Origin: Metasolibacillus sp. | Lineage (GTDB): Bacteria > Bacillota > Bacilli > Bacillales_A > Planococcaceae | Direction of reading: 5' to 3' | DNA: 64,000 nt | NCBI RefSeq assembly: GCF_025291715.1 | Contig: NZ_JAMBIZ010000018.1 | Location: 1-64,000 of the forward strand | In this document: one piece after another, positions 50,816 to 59,758 of the stretch | Layout: every line of letters starts with the position of its first letter | Numbering within the stretch: position 1 is the first letter of the stretch | Made by a program: the position numbers and the translations under genes | The notes under the pieces: generated by a model | Databases searched by the model: none | What the model saw: only the letters and a program-made list of their open reading frames with translations | What the model was told of the DNA's origin: nothing

Positions 50816-52444
50816 TTGAAAAAGAAATTTTGGCTACTCGGTTTTATGTTATTGGCACTTTCCATCTTTTTAGTAGCATGTGGTACTGATAAAGAGAATG
50901 AAGGTAATAGTTCTACACCAAGTACAGATAGTACAGATGATGGCGGTAAAGAGGAAGCTTCGTCAAAGCCTCAAATTTTAGTATTTGGTCGTGGCGGCGA
51001 TTCCGTATCTTTAGATCCCGGAATCGTAACAGATGGTGAATCATTTAAAGTAACACAAAATCTTTTTGAGACATTATTAAACTTTGGTGAGGATGATACA
51101 ACAATTCACCCTGGTTTAGCAAAAGAATGGAGCATTAGTGAAGATGGTTTAACCTACACATTCCAATTACAGGAAGGCGTTAAATTCCACGATGGCACGG
51201 ACTTCAATGCAGAGGCAGTAGTGAAAAACGTCAACCGCTGGAAAGGTGGTAAGGAGGACGATTTCTATTACTTCAACTCAATGTTCAAAGCTGAAGGGCA
51301 AGATATTATTGCAGATGTAAAGGCTGAAGGTGATTATACAGTTGTTTTCACATTATCCCGTCAGCAAGCACCATTCTTAAAAAATCTTGCGATGAGTCCG
51401 TTCGGTATTGCATCTCCAACTGCATTTGAAGCATCAGGTGATAAGTTTGGAGACGAACCAGTAGGAACAGGTCCATTTAAATTTGTCGATTGGAAGCGCA
51501 ATGATTCAATTACAATTGAAAAGTTTGCTGATTACTGGCAAGAGGGGCTACCAAAACTTGATAAAGTTATTTTCCGTTCAATTCCAGATAACTCAGCACG
51601 CTTAAATGATTTAGTAGCAGGTAATATTGATTTAGCTGATGGTATTAATCCATCTGATGGCGCAACCATTGAATCAAACACAGCTTTACAGTTAATTGAG
51701 CGACCATCTATGAATATTGGTTACTTAGGTTTAACGAGCACACGTAAACCATTCGATAATAAATTAGTACGTCAAGCGGTAAACTATGCAATAGATAAAC
51801 AAGCAATTGTGGATGCATTCTTTGAAGGGCGTGCTGAAGTAGCGAAAAATCCAATGCCACCTTCAATTAGCGGTTACAATGATGATATCGAAGCATACCC
51901 ATATGATCCAGAAAAAGCAAAAGCTTTATTAGCTGAAGCGGGCTATGATGGTACACCAATCGAGCTTTGGGCAATGCCTGTACCACGTCCATATATGCCG
52001 GACGGTGCAAAAGTAGCAGAAGTTATCCAAAAAAATCTTGAGGATGTAGGCATGCCAGCGAAAATTGTCACATATGAATGGGCAACGTATTTAGATAAAG
52101 CGAAAAACGGTGAAGCAGATGCATTTATGCTAGGTTGGACAGGTGATAATGGTGACGCTGACAACTTTATCTATACTTTATTAGATGAAGACAATATTGG
52201 CAGCAACAACTACACGTACTTCAAAAATGATGAAATGCATAAATTGTTAATTCAAGCACAGTCTGAAACTGATGAAAATGTACGTAACGAGCTTTACAAG
52301 CAAGCACAAGTAATCATTCATGAAGAAGCACCATGGGTTCCTTTAGCGCACTCAACACCATTGCTTGGTGCAAAGGCAGAAGTGAAAGGCTTTAAAGCGC
52401 ATCCAACAGGCTCTGACAAATTATTAAATGTATCAATTGAATAG
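50816..52444 (+). CDS. dppA: Dipeptide-binding lipoprotein (DppA/SBP_bac_5)
   Basis: A 542-residue lipoprotein: signal LLGFMLLALSIFLVAC with lipobox LVAC, a serine/acidic linker, then a family 5 solute-binding domain. IELWAMPVPRPYMPD, KIVTYEWATYLDKA and GWTGDNGDADNF are close to E. coli DppA, so dipeptides are the likely ligand rather than longer peptides. TTG start follows GGAGGGG. The gene lies between the ATPases and the permeases, and a hairpin after it may give it higher mRNA levels than the permeases. Confidence 0.88.
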   Translation: MKKKFWLLGFMLLALSIFLVACGTDKENEGNSSTPSTDSTDDGGKEEASSKPQILVFGRGGDSVSLDPGIVTDGESFKVTQNLFETLLNFGEDDTTIHPGLAKEWSISEDGLTYTFQLQEGVKFHDGTDFNAEAVVKNVNRWKGGKEDDFYYFNSMFKAEGQDIIADVKAEGDYTVVFTLSRQQAPFLKNLAMSPFGIASPTAFEASGDKFGDEPVGTGPFKFVDWKRNDSITIEKFADYWQEGLPKLDKVIFRSIPDNSARLNDLVAGNIDLADGINPSDGATIESNTALQLIERPSMNIGYLGLTSTRKPFDNKLVRQAVNYAIDKQAIVDAFFEGRAEVAKNPMPPSISGYNDDIEAYPYDPEKAKALLAEAGYDGTPIELWAMPVPRPYMPDGAKVAEVIQKNLEDVGMPAKIVTYEWATYLDKAKNGEADAFMLGWTGDNGDADNFIYTLLDEDNIGSNNYTYFKNDEMHKLLIQAQSETDENVRNELYKQAQVIIHEEAPWVPLAHSTPLLGAKAEVKGFKAHPTGSDKLLNVSIE

Positions 52445-52458
52445 AAATTAGTAGAATA

Positions 52459-52494
52459 GGGCTATCGAAAAGGTCTTACCTTTCCTGATAGCCC
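52459..52494 (+). terminator. Intraoperon stem-loop after dppA
   Basis: GGGCTATC pairs with GATAGCCC and inner AAAGG with CCTTT. No T-run follows, so this is more likely an attenuator or mRNA-stabilising stem than a full terminator. It separates dppA from the permease genes. Confidence 0.65.
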
Positions 52495-52642
52495 AATCTT
52501 CTATATGAAGTAGATAGATTTAGTATTTTTGAGAATATAACCATTTTGACGCAATGACAACTTAGTGTTTGAAAAGTGGTGTATTCGTCTACTTTTTCAA
52601 CACTGCTACTAACAACAAGATTTTATGGAGAGGTGAAGAATC

Positions 52643-53647
52643 ATGCTTCACTATATTGGCAAACGTTTGTTACATTTAATACCAGTGTTACTTGGGATGA
52701 CATTTATTGTATTTTTAATTATTCGAGCAATTCCAGGAGATCCAGCACAAGTAATTTTAGGACAGCAAGCAACAGCTGAAGCAATTGCTGCATTACGTGA
52801 TAAACTCGGCTTAAATAATCCTTGGTACATACAATACTTCGATTATTTAAAAGGCATTTTTACAGGGGATTTAGGTGAATCTTTACGAACGAGACAGGCA
52901 ATTGTAACAGAAGTATGGCCTTATTTAGCTGCAACATTTGAACTAGCTATTTTTGCGATGATTATTGCTGTTATTGTTGGAATGAATGCAGGTATTATTT
53001 CAGCATGGTTTCAAAATTCATGGTTCGATTATATTGCGATGGTTATCGCACTAATTGGCGTATCTATGCCGATTTTTTGGCTAGGTTTAATGGAACAATG
53101 GATTTTTAGTGTGAATTTAGGTTGGTTACCAACATCCGGTCGTGAAGAGGTGCGGGATCCTGTAACGGCAATTACGCATTTATATTTAATTGATACGTTA
53201 ATGCAAGGGCGTTTTGATCAGTTTATTGTGACGATAAAGCATTTAATTTTACCTGGACTTGCACTAGCTACAATTCCAACAGCGATTATTGCACGTATGA
53301 CAAGAGCTTCAATGTTGGAAGTAATGCGCTCAGATTATGTGCGTACAGCACGCTCAAAAGGGCAAAAAATGTTTGTTGTTATTTATAAACATGCGCTGAA
53401 AAATGCATTAATTCCTGTATTAACAATTGTTGGTTTACAGATGGGGATGCTATTAGGCGGAGCTATTTTAACGGAAACCATTTTTAGCTGGCCAGGCATT
53501 GGTCGCTATATATATGAGGCAATAGGTTATCGTGACTATCCAGTCATTCAGTCTGGTATTTTAATCGTAGCCTTTTTATTCATCATGATTAATTTGATTG
53601 TTGATATTTTATACACTGTCATTGATTCAAGGATCAAATACAACTAG
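52643..53647 (+). CDS. dppB: Peptide ABC permease, DppB/OppB type
   Basis: A 334-residue permease with six membrane helices, N-terminal LLHLIPVLLGMTFIVFLIIR and GDPA, and the EAA loop DYVRTARSKGQKMFVVIYKHA. It forms the channel with the next gene. ATG follows GGAGAGG. It is about 200 bases after dppA, with the stem-loop between them. Confidence 0.9.
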   Translation: MLHYIGKRLLHLIPVLLGMTFIVFLIIRAIPGDPAQVILGQQATAEAIAALRDKLGLNNPWYIQYFDYLKGIFTGDLGESLRTRQAIVTEVWPYLAATFELAIFAMIIAVIVGMNAGIISAWFQNSWFDYIAMVIALIGVSMPIFWLGLMEQWIFSVNLGWLPTSGREEVRDPVTAITHLYLIDTLMQGRFDQFIVTIKHLILPGLALATIPTAIIARMTRASMLEVMRSDYVRTARSKGQKMFVVIYKHALKNALIPVLTIVGLQMGMLLGGAILTETIFSWPGIGRYIYEAIGYRDYPVIQSGILIVAFLFIMINLIVDILYTVIDSRIKYN

Positions 53648-53660
53648 AGGAGGGGAAAAT

Positions 53661-54554
53661 ATGTCTGAAATTGCAACAAAACCAAATGTGAATATGGCTC
53701 AGCAAGACAAAGTTGCTGGACCTTGGAAAGAGGCATGGCGCAGCTTTCGTAAAAATAAATCAGCGCTAATTGGAACAGCTATTGTCATATTTTTCATCCT
53801 TCTAGCCATTATAGGTCCAATATTTGCGCCACAGGGCATTAACGATCAAAATTTATCGCAACGTTTATTGCCACCATCATCTGAATTTTGGTTTGGCACG
53901 GACGATTTAGGTAGAGATATTTTTTCACGTATTTTGCATGGTGCACGTATTTCTTTAACAGTTGGATTCTTTGCGGTTATTTTATCTGCAACAGCAGGGA
54001 GCTTTTTAGGAATTATTGCAGGTTACTATGGCAGATGGATTGATACAATTATTTCACGTATTTTTGATATTATGCTAGCATTCCCTAGCATTTTATTAGC
54101 CATTGCAGTTGTATCGATTTTAGGTCCATCTTTACGCAATGCATTAATTGCCATTGCTATTATTAATATACCTAACTTTGGGCGTTTAATTCGTTCGCGA
54201 GTATTATCGATTAAAGAAGAGGAATATATTCATGCAGCGAAAGCTGTTGGTATGAAAAATGCACGTATTTTATGGCGGCATATTTTGCCCAACTCTATGA
54301 CGCCTGTTATCGTACAAGGAACTTTAGCGATTGCAACAGCGATTATTGAAGCAGCAGCATTAGGCTTTTTAGGGTTAGGCGCTGAAGCACCACAGCCTGA
54401 ATGGGGAAAAATGCTTGCAGATGCACGGATTTTCTTATTGAATGCACCATGGGCAATGATATTTCCTGGTCTTGCGATTATGCTGACGGTTGTCGGCTTT
54501 AATTTAATGGGTGATGGCTTGCGAGATGCGCTTGATCCGAAGATGAAAAATTAA
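53661..54554 (+). CDS. dppC: Peptide ABC permease, DppC/OppC type
   Basis: A 297-residue permease with a cytosolic N-terminal tail, six membrane helices, WFGTDDLGRDIFSRIL early in the membrane part and the EAA loop EYIHAAKAVGMKNARILWRH. ATG at 53661 follows GAGGAGGGG; an upstream in-frame extension overlaps dppB and lacks this site. Last gene of the operon, followed by a strong terminator. Confidence 0.9.
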   Translation: MSEIATKPNVNMAQQDKVAGPWKEAWRSFRKNKSALIGTAIVIFFILLAIIGPIFAPQGINDQNLSQRLLPPSSEFWFGTDDLGRDIFSRILHGARISLTVGFFAVILSATAGSFLGIIAGYYGRWIDTIISRIFDIMLAFPSILLAIAVVSILGPSLRNALIAIAIINIPNFGRLIRSRVLSIKEEEYIHAAKAVGMKNARILWRHILPNSMTPVIVQGTLAIATAIIEAAALGFLGLGAEAPQPEWGKMLADARIFLLNAPWAMIFPGLAIMLTVVGFNLMGDGLRDALDPKMKN

Positions 54555-54598
54555 AAGAAGGCGGGTGGAAAAGGAACTCCTTTTCTATCCGCCTTCTT
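54555..54598. terminator. Bidirectional terminator of the dipeptide operon and ygaE
   Basis: AAGAAGGCGG with inner GAAAAGGA pairs with TCCTTTTC and CCGCCTTCTT, between convergent stop codons. Confidence 0.9.
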
Positions 54599-54600
54599 CA

Positions 54601-55692
54601 TTAATAAAAATCGGTCTCTAAATCAATATTTGCTTCTTCGCTATGGTAGTTTCGATAAGCCATAATTAATCTATCTAAATGCTCTAAGTTTTCCTCATAA
54701 TCTAAAATACGCGATAAAATATAAAGCAAATGGTAGCTTGAAAACTCTTCTTCACCCTCTGTTTCCTTGGCGATTGTAATTTGTTTAATAAATAAATCCA
54801 TTACTTCCGTGCGCTGTAGATGCTCCTCATGTCGCACCCATGAAGAATGGTCTGCCCGTAGTTTACCCGTAAATTTCAAGAGAAGCTGTTCATGGTATGT
54901 TAACAATAAATCGATGCGCTCTTGAATTAACATAAGGATAGAGGATGGTAAATGTGATAATTCATTTTCATGCTTGTGCAGACGCTGCAACAGCTCTAAA
55001 CTTTTTTGAGATACGGTAATCATTTGACGATAAATTACAAGCTTTCTTGCTTTCACATATTTTTGATTTTTAATATAGCGACGTTCTTCTTTATATAGCT
55101 CATACAGCACTTCAATTTGAGAAAGTCGTGATTTTAACTTAGTTAAAGCTGTTTTTGTTGATGTATGCTCACTTGCTTGACGAACGGCAAGACGCGCCCA
55201 GCGAATAATATCATCTTGCGTAGAATCAATGCTTGTAAATAGCTTAATTTCGTAGCGAGGTGGTAAGAAAACCAGATTGACAATAAACGCCGCGAACACG
55301 CCGACCATGACCGTTGTAAAACGAATAAGCGCAAAGGTTAAAAAGTCATCTCCTTGAAACTCCATAATCGCAACAACTGTTACGAGTGCTAGCGTTAAGG
55401 ATTTTTCCAACTTAAACTTCATCATAATCCCGATCACAAGTATTGCAGCGATGCCGATTGCTACTAGCTGATGACCAAATAATAGACCGAATACAACCGC
55501 TACAACCGCACCAATTAAGTTTCCTTGCACTTGCTCTAAAATGGTTAAATATGAGCGATAAATAGATGGCTGAATGGCAAAAATAGCAGCAATTCCAGCG
55601 AATACAGGTGATGGTAGATTACATAATTCAGCTAAAAATAGAGCAAAAACAATTGCCACACCTGTTTTTAAAATGCGAGCACCGAATTTCAT
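54601..55692 (-). CDS. ygaE: Aromatic acid exporter/FUSC-like membrane protein YgaE
   Basis: A 363-residue protein: six membrane helices in residues 1-140 (KTGVAIVFALFLAELCNLPSP, FAIQPSIYRSYLTILEQVQGN), then about 220 residues of cytosolic helices with coiled-coil character. This is the DUF939/ArAE-type layout; B. subtilis YgaE at the same locus is a relative. A role in export of aromatic or other small acids is inferred from the family. Located between the dipeptide operon and gsaB. Confidence 0.8.
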   Translation of the reverse strand: MKFGARILKTGVAIVFALFLAELCNLPSPVFAGIAAIFAIQPSIYRSYLTILEQVQGNLIGAVVAVVFGLLFGHQLVAIGIAAILVIGIMMKFKLEKSLTLALVTVVAIMEFQGDDFLTFALIRFTTVMVGVFAAFIVNLVFLPPRYEIKLFTSIDSTQDDIIRWARLAVRQASEHTSTKTALTKLKSRLSQIEVLYELYKEERRYIKNQKYVKARKLVIYRQMITVSQKSLELLQRLHKHENELSHLPSSILMLIQERIDLLLTYHEQLLLKFTGKLRADHSSWVRHEEHLQRTEVMDLFIKQITIAKETEGEEEFSSYHLLYILSRILDYEENLEHLDRLIMAYRNYHSEEANIDLETDFY

Positions 55693-55738
55693 ACTAGGGC
55701 TCCCCCTTTTTCATTTAGTTAAAGCCCAATTAGCCTCT

Positions 55739-55765
55739 AAAAGATGAAAGAATCGCATTCTTTCA
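55739..55765 (-). terminator. Terminator of gsaB
   Basis: TGAAAGAAT pairs perfectly with ATTCTTTCA around CGC; TCTTTT follows on the minus strand. Confidence 0.75.
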
Positions 55766-55819
55766 CTTGTTAAGCTTGACGAGTAAGGAAACAGAATTGT
55801 TATTGATTAGAGCTCCACT

Positions 55820-57106
55820 TTATAGCTGTGAAAAGGCATAATCAACTGCTGCGAGTGTTTCTATAATATCATCCTCTGTATGCTCAGTCGTTAAGAACCA
55901 AGCCTCATACTTAGAAGGAGCTAAATTGATACCTTGTGAAAGCATAAGCTTAAAGAAGCGACCGAAAATTTCACCATCAGCTTTTTCTGCTTGCTCATAA
56001 TTTACTACCTTTTCATCTGTAAAGTAAATAGTTAATGCACCTTTTAGGCGATTTACCGTAATCGTTATGTCATGCTTCTTGGCAGCTTCTAAAATACCTT
56101 TTTCTAAAATAGCACCAAGTCGATCCATTTCCTCATAAATACCTGGTTGCTTCAGTACTTCTAAACATGCGATACCTGCCTGCATAGAGGCAGGATTTCC
56201 AGCCATTGTACCTGCTTGATAAGCTGGTCCTAATGGTGCGACTGTTTCCATAATTTCCTTTTTTCCGCCATATGCACCGATTGGAAGACCACCCCCAATT
56301 ACTTTGCCAAGTGCTACTAAATCAGGTGTCAAACCAAGCATCGTATGTGCAGCCCCATAATGGAAGCGGAATGCTGTAATAATTTCATCATGAATTGTTA
56401 ACGCCCCATATTCTTTAGCCATTTCATGTACAAGCTCTAAAAAGCCTGGCTTCGGCTCAACGATACCGAAATTGCCAACAATCGGCTCAATTAAAATACC
56501 TGCTATTTGCTCACCCCAACGCTCCATTGCATGTTTAAATGCCTCTGGATCATTGAATGGTACTGTAATGACCTCTGTTGCGACGCTCTCAGGTACACCA
56601 GCAGAGTCAGGTGAGCCTAATGTGGCTGGGCCAGAACCGGCAGCTACTAATACTTGATCGAAATGTCCATGATAGCAGCCAGCAAATTTAATCATTTTTG
56701 TGCGACCAGTGTAAGCACGAGCAATACGAACTGTTGTCATCACCGCCTCTGTTCCAGAGTTGTTAAAGCGAACTTTATCTAATGTTGGAATCGCTTCTTT
56801 AAGCATTTTGGCAAATGTTACTTCATGCTCTGTGGCTGTACCAAAAAGCACACCTGTCTCAGCTGCATGTGCAATTGCTTTTGCGATATGCGGATGGCCA
56901 TGTCCAGTAACGATGGGACCATATGCTGCTAAATAATCGATATAGCGGTTGCCATCAATATCATAAAAATAAGCGCCTTTCCCGTATGCCATTGCGACAG
57001 GCGCACCACCGCCAACCGCTTTATAAGAGCGCGATGGGCTGTTAACACCACCGACGATATGTTGTAATGCTTCTTCATGTAAAGCTTCTGATTTTGCGTA
57101 TCTCAT
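55820..57106 (-). CDS. gsaB: Glutamate-1-semialdehyde 2,1-aminomutase
   Basis: A 428-residue PLP enzyme of the class III aminotransferase fold. GGVNSPSR at 19-26, [11 protein letters not shown] at 115-125, HDEIITAFR (239-247; PLP-ring Asp) and the Schiff-base lysine Lys268 in [17 protein letters not shown]. It converts glutamate-1-semialdehyde to 5-aminolevulinate for haem synthesis. The yga locus position matches B. subtilis gsaB, the second copy beside ygaE, rather than hemL of the hem operon. Confidence 0.92.
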   Translation of the reverse strand: MRYAKSEALHEEALQHIVGGVNSPSRSYKAVGGGAPVAMAYGKGAYFYDIDGNRYIDYLAAYGPIVTGHGHPHIAKAIAHAAETGVLFGTATEHEVTFAKMLKEAIPTLDKVRFNNSGTEAVMTTVRIARAYTGRTKMIKFAGCYHGHFDQVLVAAGSGPATLGSPDSAGVPESVATEVITVPFNDPEAFKHAMERWGEQIAGILIEPIVGNFGIVEPKPGFLELVHEMAKEYGALTIHDEIITAFRFHYGAAHTMLGLTPDLVALGKVIGGGLPIGAYGGKKEIMETVAPLGPAYQAGTMAGNPASMQAGIACLEVLKQPGIYEEMDRLGAILEKGILEAAKKHDITITVNRLKGALTIYFTDEKVVNYEQAEKADGEIFGRFFKLMLSQGINLAPSKYEAWFLTTEHTEDDIIETLAAVDYAFSQL

Positions 57107-57224
57107 GTTTGTTCCTCCAAATAATTTAATTCCTCTCTATTGTAGACCGAATTTTCATTTCATGCCAAAGAATTTGAAAGGTTTCGCATAGTTCGGTACG
57201 ATAGAGGAGAGAGGAGTGGTAACA

Positions 57225-57695
57225 GTGACATTATTACATACACAAGCACCAAATTTTACATTGAATAATGAGCAAGGACAGCCAGTGCAATTAAGTGATT
57301 TTTTAGGAAAGAATGTGGTGCTATATTTCTACCCTAAAGATATGACGCCAGGCTGCACAACAGAAGCTTGTGATTTCCGTGATGCCTATGCTGATTTTTC
57401 AAAGTTAAATGCAGTTATTTTAGGTATTAGCGCAGATGATGCGAAAAAGCATACGAAGTTTATTGAAAAGTATAATTTACCTTTTTCATTATTAGTAGAT
57501 AGTGACCACTCTGTAGCAGAGGCTTATGGTGTGTGGGTGCTGAAAAAAATGTATGGTCGAGAATTTATGGGTATAGAGCGTTCAACCTTTTTAATTAATG
57601 AAAAAGGGGTTATCGCAAAAGAATGGCGCAAAGTGCGTGTGAAAAATCATATTGAGGATGTTTTAACCTATTTACAAGATGGAGGCGAAGAGTAA
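57225..57695 (+). CDS. bcp: Thioredoxin-dependent peroxiredoxin Bcp (YgaF)
   Basis: A 156-residue peroxiredoxin of the BCP/PrxQ class: KDMTPGCTTEACDFRD with peroxidatic Cys44 and second Cys49, Trp/Arg in ERSTFLINEKG. It reduces peroxides using thioredoxin. GTG at 57225 has GAGAGGAG at eight bases; an earlier GTG lies closer to that site. The next gene begins within its stop codon (TAATG). Situated one gene from perR, as ygaF in B. subtilis, although it has no clear PerR box of its own. Confidence 0.87.
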   Translation: MTLLHTQAPNFTLNNEQGQPVQLSDFLGKNVVLYFYPKDMTPGCTTEACDFRDAYADFSKLNAVILGISADDAKKHTKFIEKYNLPFSLLVDSDHSVAEAYGVWVLKKMYGREFMGIERSTFLINEKGVIAKEWRKVRVKNHIEDVLTYLQDGGEE

Positions 57696-58639
57696 TGCAA
57701 GTATATTTTACATTCGAACCAAGAGAAGATTTGCGAAAGCCTTTAGTGGCAGAGTTTCCGGAAGTGAATTTTGTATTTGATGCGAAGTTGCGTGAAGAGC
57801 AATTAGCAGAAGCTGAAATTGTCTTTACATATGGGGAAGATTTAACGGCGGAAAATATTGCACTTGCTAATAAATTGCAATGGATTTTCGTTGCATCAGC
57901 TGGCGTAGAAAAAATGCCTGCTCAAGCGATTGCTGAGCGTGATATTGCCGTTTCAAATGTACGTGGCATTCATAAAAGACCGATGACAGAATCGGTGTTA
58001 GCCCATATTTTAGCATTGAAGCGCGGTTTGCCTTTTATTTATGAGCAACAGAAAAAGGGTGAGTGGAATAAAAAGACGAGCCTTTCAGAGTTAAATGGCT
58101 CTACTGCTTTAATTATTGGCCCAGGTGCAATTGGTTTGGAGATTGGTCGTATTTTACAGGCATTTGGTGTGCATACAATTGGCTGTAATCGTAGTGGACA
58201 GCCGGTTGAATCAATGGACGAAACGCATATGATTAAAGATTTGCATGAGCATTTGCCAAAAGCAGATATCGTTATTTCCATGTTGCCAAGCACTGAAGAA
58301 ACAAAACATTTACTGACATATGAGCATTTTGAGTTGATGAAAGACACAGCTATTTTCATGAATTTTGGTCGAGGCAATGTAGTGAAGGAAGACGAGCTAG
58401 TACGTGCGCTAAAAAATAAGCTAATCGGACATGCGGTTTTAGACGTTTTTGAGGTAGAGCCATTATCGGCTAATAGTGAGCTATGGAAGCTAGATAATGT
58501 AACGGTTTCTCCGCATTTTTCTAGCCATTCATCTCGCTATGTTGAACGCGCATTGGAAATTTTTAAACCAAGCTTGAAAAAATGGTTAAACGGTGAGCGA
58601 GATTTAGAAAATAAAATGGATTTATTGAGAGGCTATTAA
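57695..58639 (+). CDS. D-2-hydroxyacid dehydrogenase family protein
   Basis: A 314-residue NAD-dependent dehydrogenase: GPGAIGLEIGRILQAFG nucleotide-binding glycines, ADIVISMLPSTEETKHLL, FGRGNVVKEDELVRAL and an HFSS motif near the catalytic position usually H in EP...H. Family members reduce 2-keto acids or oxidise D-2-hydroxyacids; the substrate is not predictable. It overlaps bcp by one base and so is coupled to it, an arrangement also seen in some relatives but without a known link to peroxide defence. Confidence 0.8.
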   Translation: MQVYFTFEPREDLRKPLVAEFPEVNFVFDAKLREEQLAEAEIVFTYGEDLTAENIALANKLQWIFVASAGVEKMPAQAIAERDIAVSNVRGIHKRPMTESVLAHILALKRGLPFIYEQQKKGEWNKKTSLSELNGSTALIIGPGAIGLEIGRILQAFGVHTIGCNRSGQPVESMDETHMIKDLHEHLPKADIVISMLPSTEETKHLLTYEHFELMKDTAIFMNFGRGNVVKEDELVRALKNKLIGHAVLDVFEVEPLSANSELWKLDNVTVSPHFSSHSSRYVERALEIFKPSLKKWLNGERDLENKMDLLRGY

Positions 58640-58769
58640 CTCTAATTGAGAATTTATGAATATTAAATGAGAAATGTAGATATATTGCATAGAAATAGTT
58701 GAAAGTATCACTATATTAACTCTTAGCTAACAATGCATGCTTCTGCGGTAGTCATACTATTCTCAGCGC

Positions 58770-58808
58770 AAAGACGTGTGTGGAAAATTCTTTTCACACA
58801 CGTCTTTA
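58770..58808 (+). terminator. Terminator of the bcp operon
   Basis: AAAGACGTGTGTG pairs with CACACACGTCTTT; its right end runs into the -35 box of perR. The stretch 58640-58769 holds nothing recognisable. Confidence 0.85.
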
Positions 58809-58838
58809 TTGACAGAATACAGTTGAATTCGTTACACT
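58809..58838 (+). promoter_or_regulatory. Probable perR promoter
   Basis: TTGACA (58809-58814) and TACACT (58833-58838) are 18 bases apart. The -35 begins directly at the end of the preceding terminator, and the PerR box starts two bases after the -10. Confidence 0.55.
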
Positions 58839-58840
58839 AA

Positions 58841-58855
58841 TTATAACAATTATAA
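58841..58855. promoter_or_regulatory. PerR box upstream of perR (autoregulation)
   Basis: TTATAACAATTATAA differs from TTATAATNATTATAA at one position. It lies at the presumed transcription start of perR, a repressing position. Confidence 0.65.
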
Positions 58856-58889
58856 ATTAATAATTATGTATGAAAAGAGGTGCATGGCG

Positions 58890-59336
58890 ATGTCTAAAAT
58901 GCATTTAAACATTGCGCTAGACACGTTAAAGGCTACTGGTGTAAGGATTACTCCACAACGTCATGCGATTTTAGAGTATTTAATTCAGTCAATGAATCAC
59001 CCGACCGCAGATGATATATATAAAGCGCTTGAAGATAGGTTTCCAAACATGAGTGTCGCAACAGTTTATAACAATTTACGTGTATTCCGAGAAGTAGGAC
59101 TTGTGAAAGAGCTTACTTATGGAGATGCAGCAAGTAGATTCGATTTTGCGACAGGTGATCACTACCATATGATTTGTGAAACTTGTGGTAAAATCGTGGA
59201 CTTCCATTACCCAGGCTTAAATGAAGTAGAGCATTTTGCTTCACATGTGACAGGATTTACAGTAAATTCACATCGTTTAGAAGTATACGGTACATGTCCA
59301 AGCTGTATGGAAAATGAGGCAAAAGAAGCGTTATAA
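58890..59336 (+). CDS. perR: Peroxide-responsive repressor PerR
   Basis: A 148-residue Fur-family repressor. Counting from ATG 58890, the residues match B. subtilis PerR positions exactly: His37, Asp85, His91, His93, Asp104 for the regulatory iron or manganese, and Cys96, Cys99, Cys136, Cys139 for structural zinc. This agreement, with GAGGTG seven bases before, fixes the start. Iron-loaded PerR is oxidised on His by peroxide and lets go of DNA. Its own promoter and pfeT (5.6 kb) have PerR-box-like sites. Locus matches B. subtilis ygaG. Confidence 0.95.
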   Translation: MSKMHLNIALDTLKATGVRITPQRHAILEYLIQSMNHPTADDIYKALEDRFPNMSVATVYNNLRVFREVGLVKELTYGDAASRFDFATGDHYHMICETCGKIVDFHYPGLNEVEHFASHVTGFTVNSHRLEVYGTCPSCMENEAKEAL

Positions 59337-59340
59337 AGAA

Positions 59341-59371
59341 AGTGTCCCGAAATTTCGGGACATTTTTTTAT
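59341..59371 (+). terminator. Terminator of perR
   Basis: GTGTCCCGAAA pairs with TTTCGGGACA and seven T follow. Confidence 0.92.
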
Positions 59372-59395
59372 AAAAAATAAAATATTCTAAATATA

Positions 59396-59424
59396 TTGAC
59401 AAAAAGAAATGAATCATATACTAT
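59396..59424 (+). promoter_or_regulatory. Promoter of the leuA leader
   Basis: TTGACA (59396-59401) with TACTAT (59419-59424) at 17 bases, or TATACT two bases earlier. Transcription from it would begin just before the T-box leader. Confidence 0.7.
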
Positions 59425-59439
59425 GCTATTTAATAATAA

Positions 59440-59705
59440 ATTTTAAGCATCGATTGGAAATAGTAAAAATGTTAGTGTACTTGTAGAGAGCTGATGGTTG
59501 GTGAAAATCAGCAGACACACATTTTGAACTCGTCCATGAGCTATTCCCTGAACTTATAGTAAGGGCAATCGGATTCCTCCGTTAACAGGACAGGCAGTGT
59601 TAGCTGCTGATAAGATGGGCTTTTTCGTAATGGAGAAGTCAACTAGAGTGGTACCGCGAGCATAAACTCGTCTCTATTAATTTAGAGGCGGGTTTTTTTG
59701 TTTTT
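59440..59705 (+). promoter_or_regulatory. Leucine-type T-box leader
   Basis: Stem I shows GAGAGCTGATGGTTGGTG and the GAA-CTC-GTCC specifier region with CTC (leucine) at 59529-59531. The T-box sequence AGAGTGGTACCGCG is at 59645-59658; its TGGT pairs with ACCA, right for a tRNA with discriminator A such as tRNA-Leu. A terminator (CTCGTCTCTA with TAGAGGCGGG, then T-run) ends it. Uncharged tRNA-Leu should favour antitermination and expression of leuA. Confidence 0.93.
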
Positions 59706-59758
59706 ATCCAGCCGAGAGGCATCATTAATTTTTACAATAAAAAAAGGAGTGTTGGAAA

